From the NCBI GenBank assembly GCA_020881915.1, contig JAJFPB010000005.1, forward strand, positions 1,488,001 through 1,552,000: a stretch of DNA of 64,000 nucleotides, written 5' to 3'. Position 1 is the first letter of the stretch. Each line of letters opens with the position of its first letter. Shown piece by piece: positions 61,528 to 64,000 of this stretch. Made by a program: the position numbers and the translations under genes. A model generated the notes under the pieces. That model was not told where the DNA came from, made no database searches, and was given only the letters and a program-made list of their open reading frames with translations. The DNA comes from Paramyrothecium sp. XJ0827. Its lineage: Eukaryota > Ascomycota > Sordariomycetes > Hypocreales > Stachybotryaceae.

Positions 61528-64000
61528 TTAACCCAGTCTCTCGTCCAACAGCTCAACTACGCCCTTGTCGCTCAGCTCTGGCATCAGGCGAACCAGGAGG
61601 AGCTCGAGGATACCGTACATCAGGTGCTTGTTGCAGTATTCGTCTGATAGGATCATTAGGAGGCCCTCGACCTGGTCTACCAACGCCTCTTCTTCAGGGT
61701 TATCGTCATCATCGCGGCCGTGCTGCCAGAGACGGCCTCCGAAATAGACCCGCCCCGCACCTTTCGGCAGCAGGGCCCATAGCGCGCTAGCAGCTCTGCG
61801 CCGTAGGGCACGCAGCTCGGCTTCAGACGATGGCGGCGACAGCTGCGAGGTGCCGGGGGCGTTGTTGGGGAAGAGCACACCACGGAGGGTGCGCAGGAGG
61901 GGTGGCAGCTGCGAGGGTGAGATGGAGGCCTGGATGTGGTGTGAGAGGAGCCTGGCGAAGCAACGTTAGTTTTGGCTGGTTCAGTGCGTTCCCGTGGCCC
62001 ACAAAGGCCTCGAGCGGGTCAGGTCGGAGAAATGGAGCTGTTGAGAAACTGCTGTTGGTCTACCCTTGACAAGAAATGCGGATCATGGGGGCGCTATCGC
62101 GGTGATTTTCATTTGAGTGAGCAGGGGAGGTGACAGCGGTGCGGGGGGGGGGAGGGTAGGGTAGCATAGGAATGCAGAGGCTTTCTACCAAGGGAAGTCG
62201 ATGATAATTATCCCACTCGGGGTGCAGTAAGGGTGTGCAGTTGTGCATAAGGTGAGGCAAGGTGGTGGAGGAAGTGGGATGGATGGAGAGATCTTCAAGG
62301 ATCTCTCTTGAATGGATGGATGAATGCGTAGAGCTGCAGCGCTGGACACGCGCAGAGCAGCCACTCGGCTGCGGGTAACCTGTGCATCACACGCTGAGCC
62401 TGACAGGTCCGTCCAGTGGCAGTCCCAGTCCCAGTCTTAGTCCCTGGCAGCTGTACTTGGATGAATGCGAGGCGACTCGACTTATGCGCGGCTGGTGATG
62501 AGACGAGACGAGCATGGGGGCCGTGGAGATGTGATGGAGAGCCGCGAAGCTGCTTCAAGCAAGTCGCGCGCCGGGTGGCGCGGCAATAGGCGAAGGACGA
62601 GGACGAGGACGAGGGCAACAGACAGAAAGATTAAAGTCCGCAAGCGGTCGCCTAGCAAGGATTCGGTTTCACCTGTAATTCCAACAGCTGATGACCCCGG
62701 TCGAGTCGGGCGCGTAAAATGACCGTCGTGCTGGATGGGTGGTGGCGGCTTGGGCAGCCATTCGAGCAATCGGAGGCCAGAGGTTGCGCTGCGCGTCGCA
62801 ATTGGTCGGCTTCGAAATGGCCGACTGGTAGCGACACACTCCCGAGGACCACTTGGACCCTCCTCCCGGAGCCCGAGCCAGAGCCAGATCCGGACATGTC
62901 CTCTTGTGAGCAAGCAGCAGGAGCATGATACGATCGTATGCCCTGTTTTCCCGATGCAGCAGAACGCTTGGTGGAGGGGAGGGGGAGGGGAAGGGGGCAG
63001 ACGGTCGACGAGACGTACGTACAGAGCCCTTCTCGGCTGCCGTATCTGCCTGGGCAAGTCGACACCCCTGTTCTGGAAGCTCACTGGAGCACGGCGAGAT
63101 CCAGTGACTCTGGCCTCATGCGAGGTGACGGAAAGGGAAGGGGTGTGGCTTCCTTAAGGATGGAGAGGCTTTAGGAAAAGTGGTCGTCTTACCTGTCGAT
63201 GGGGCTGTTCAGTCCAGCTATGCGCCCCGGGCCAAGGACTGCGCCGTGTTGAAGCAGGGACAGAAAGCCGCTCAACCACGGCATCCTCAGCGGCAGCTCC
63301 ATCAGATTCCCAACGCATGACCAGGCCTTGAACGTCAGGACGGGGACCTTGGCAGCCACTGAGGACCCGGAGCCTGCCTTGCGTGCCTCGGCAGTTTGGC
63401 GAGCCCTCACGCCTCCCTTCTCGTCGGTCCAGGCGGCCCTCGGCGGCAGGGATGACGACATGACCAGTGTGGTGACGAGGAATCGAATCGAGGTGAAGGC
63501 CAGGATCCCCAGGTGAATGATCGAGACGAAGAAGCCCTGAACGGTCCATTCTTTACGGCGCAGCCCTGCGTCCGAGCCGGCCTCGTCCTCCGAGGCGTTG
63601 GCCTTCTTTCCTGCCACTCTCGCCGCAATGCATATCGCTTCCAGCAGGAGCCATGGCTGCGCGGCCTTATTGGCTATGACGTTACCAATGATAAGCTCCG
63701 AGAAGATCTGCCCGACTATGGCCGTCAGGCACGGGTTCTCGAGGTCCTCGGTTGGCAGGAGTATGGAGAGCACGGCCTCGACCAGCAGCTGACGGTAGAC
63801 CTTTTCGTTCTCGAGCTGCGCAGCCGCCGTGGCGGGCTCGTCCGGGCGTGGAGCTGGCGACAGGAAGGGCAGCGGGCAGAGCGAGTGGTAGACCTCGCGG
63901 GGGCGGGCTTCGATCGGCGGCTGGGAGACTGGCTGGTGCGCGACACGGTAGGCTTGGGGGGGCTTGTGTCAATAGTGTTTCCCACGGCTTGCAGTAGCTC
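61528..64000 (-). CDS. PXA-domain protein (sorting-nexin-associated domain), 5' part incomplete
   Basis: Minus strand. The last exon is 61951-61528; the previous exon ends at 63193 and runs toward the right edge. Joining them restores NSPIDRLLSHHIQASISPSQLPPLLRTL in phase. About 350 residues are visible. The 5' exon reads EVYHSLCPLPFLSPAPRPDE, then EKVYRQLLVEAVLSILLPTEDLENPCLTAIVGQIFSELIIGNVIAN, the PXA signature. Two hydrophobic stretches follow (VQGFFVSIIHLGILAFTSIRFLVTTLVM is one). The protein ends in a helical block (LLMILSDEYCNKHLMYGILELLLVRLMPELSDKG). PXA domains occur in Mdm1/SNX13/SNX14-type proteins at ER-lipid droplet or ER-vacuole contacts; this short type lacks a visible PX or RGS domain. 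An in-frame TGA at 63971-63969 means the visible 5' exon begins downstream of it, so another intron lies near the edge. The start is outside or unresolved. Confidence 0.8.
61952..63192 (-). other. Unusually long (1,241-nt) intron of the PXA-domain gene
   Basis: Donor AG/GTAAGA at 63192 and acceptor TTCGCCAG ending at 61952 join two coding exons in phase. All other coding introns I could place are 48-207 nt. The intron holds a G9-10 run near 62141-62150, repeated GGGTAG, AGTCCC and GAGGACGA words, and a plus-strand 85-codon frame with no recognisable family. No transposon ends seen. Confidence 0.7.

Overview
The window is nuclear DNA of a filamentous ascomycete (Pezizomycotina, most likely Sordariomycetes; the genus cannot be fixed by eye). 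The evidence is spliced genes with short introns (GTNNGT donors, CTAAC/CTGAC branch points, most introns 48-207 nt), mitochondrial pre-sequences, pyrimidine-rich leaders, intergenic microsatellites, and proteins of fungal type such as a WSC-domain wall protein, a fungal G-gamma subunit, Nto1 and a Dfg10-type reductase. I see no bacterial operon, CRISPR array, rRNA, tRNA, viral gene or intact transposon.

Layout. 0-3 kb: a divergent mitochondrial pair, pyruvate dehydrogenase protein X (minus, cut by the left edge) and a TMEM223/Mrx15-like inner-membrane protein (plus). 3-10.6 kb: a 7.6-kb stretch without a convincing gene. 10.6-19.2 kb: an STK11IP-like leucine-rich-repeat protein and the NuA3 subunit Nto1 (plus). 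23.6-34.2 kb: a compact housekeeping block with PP1 catalytic subunit (plus), an Rdx/SelW-type redox protein, the G-protein gamma subunit and an RS-extended Hub1/UBL5 protein (all minus), then eIF3a (plus). 37-42 kb: a secreted two-WSC-domain protein, a polyprenol reductase (Dfg10/SRD5A3 type) and an AlkB homologue of the ALKBH6 type; the last two converge with 20 nt between their stop codons. 44.3-52.1 kb: a large ankyrin-repeat protein (probable Hos4-like Set3-complex subunit) and the GTPase DRG1/Rbg1. 52-58.4 kb: a second gene-free stretch, ending in a CENP-B-type helix-turn-helix protein. 61.5-64 kb: a PXA-domain protein (minus, cut by the right edge) with an unusually long intron.

The genes do not form one pathway. 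Loose themes are chromatin (Nto1, Hos4-like, CENP-B-type), signalling (PP1, G-gamma, STK11IP-like), translation (eIF3a, DRG1, probably Mrx15-like in mitochondria) and membrane or wall biology (WSC, Dfg10, PXA). Gene models below were spliced by hand from reading frame, splice signals and family conservation.

I found no new multi-gene system. The points most worth checking are the ALKBH6-like splice junction that disturbs the HxD iron-binding motif, a possible second terminal exon for DRG1, the long RS-type extension on Hub1, the 1.24-kb intron in the PXA gene, the ATG-only first coding exon of eIF3a, and a GGTACC/AAGGTA-rich motif that recurs in most intergenic regions.
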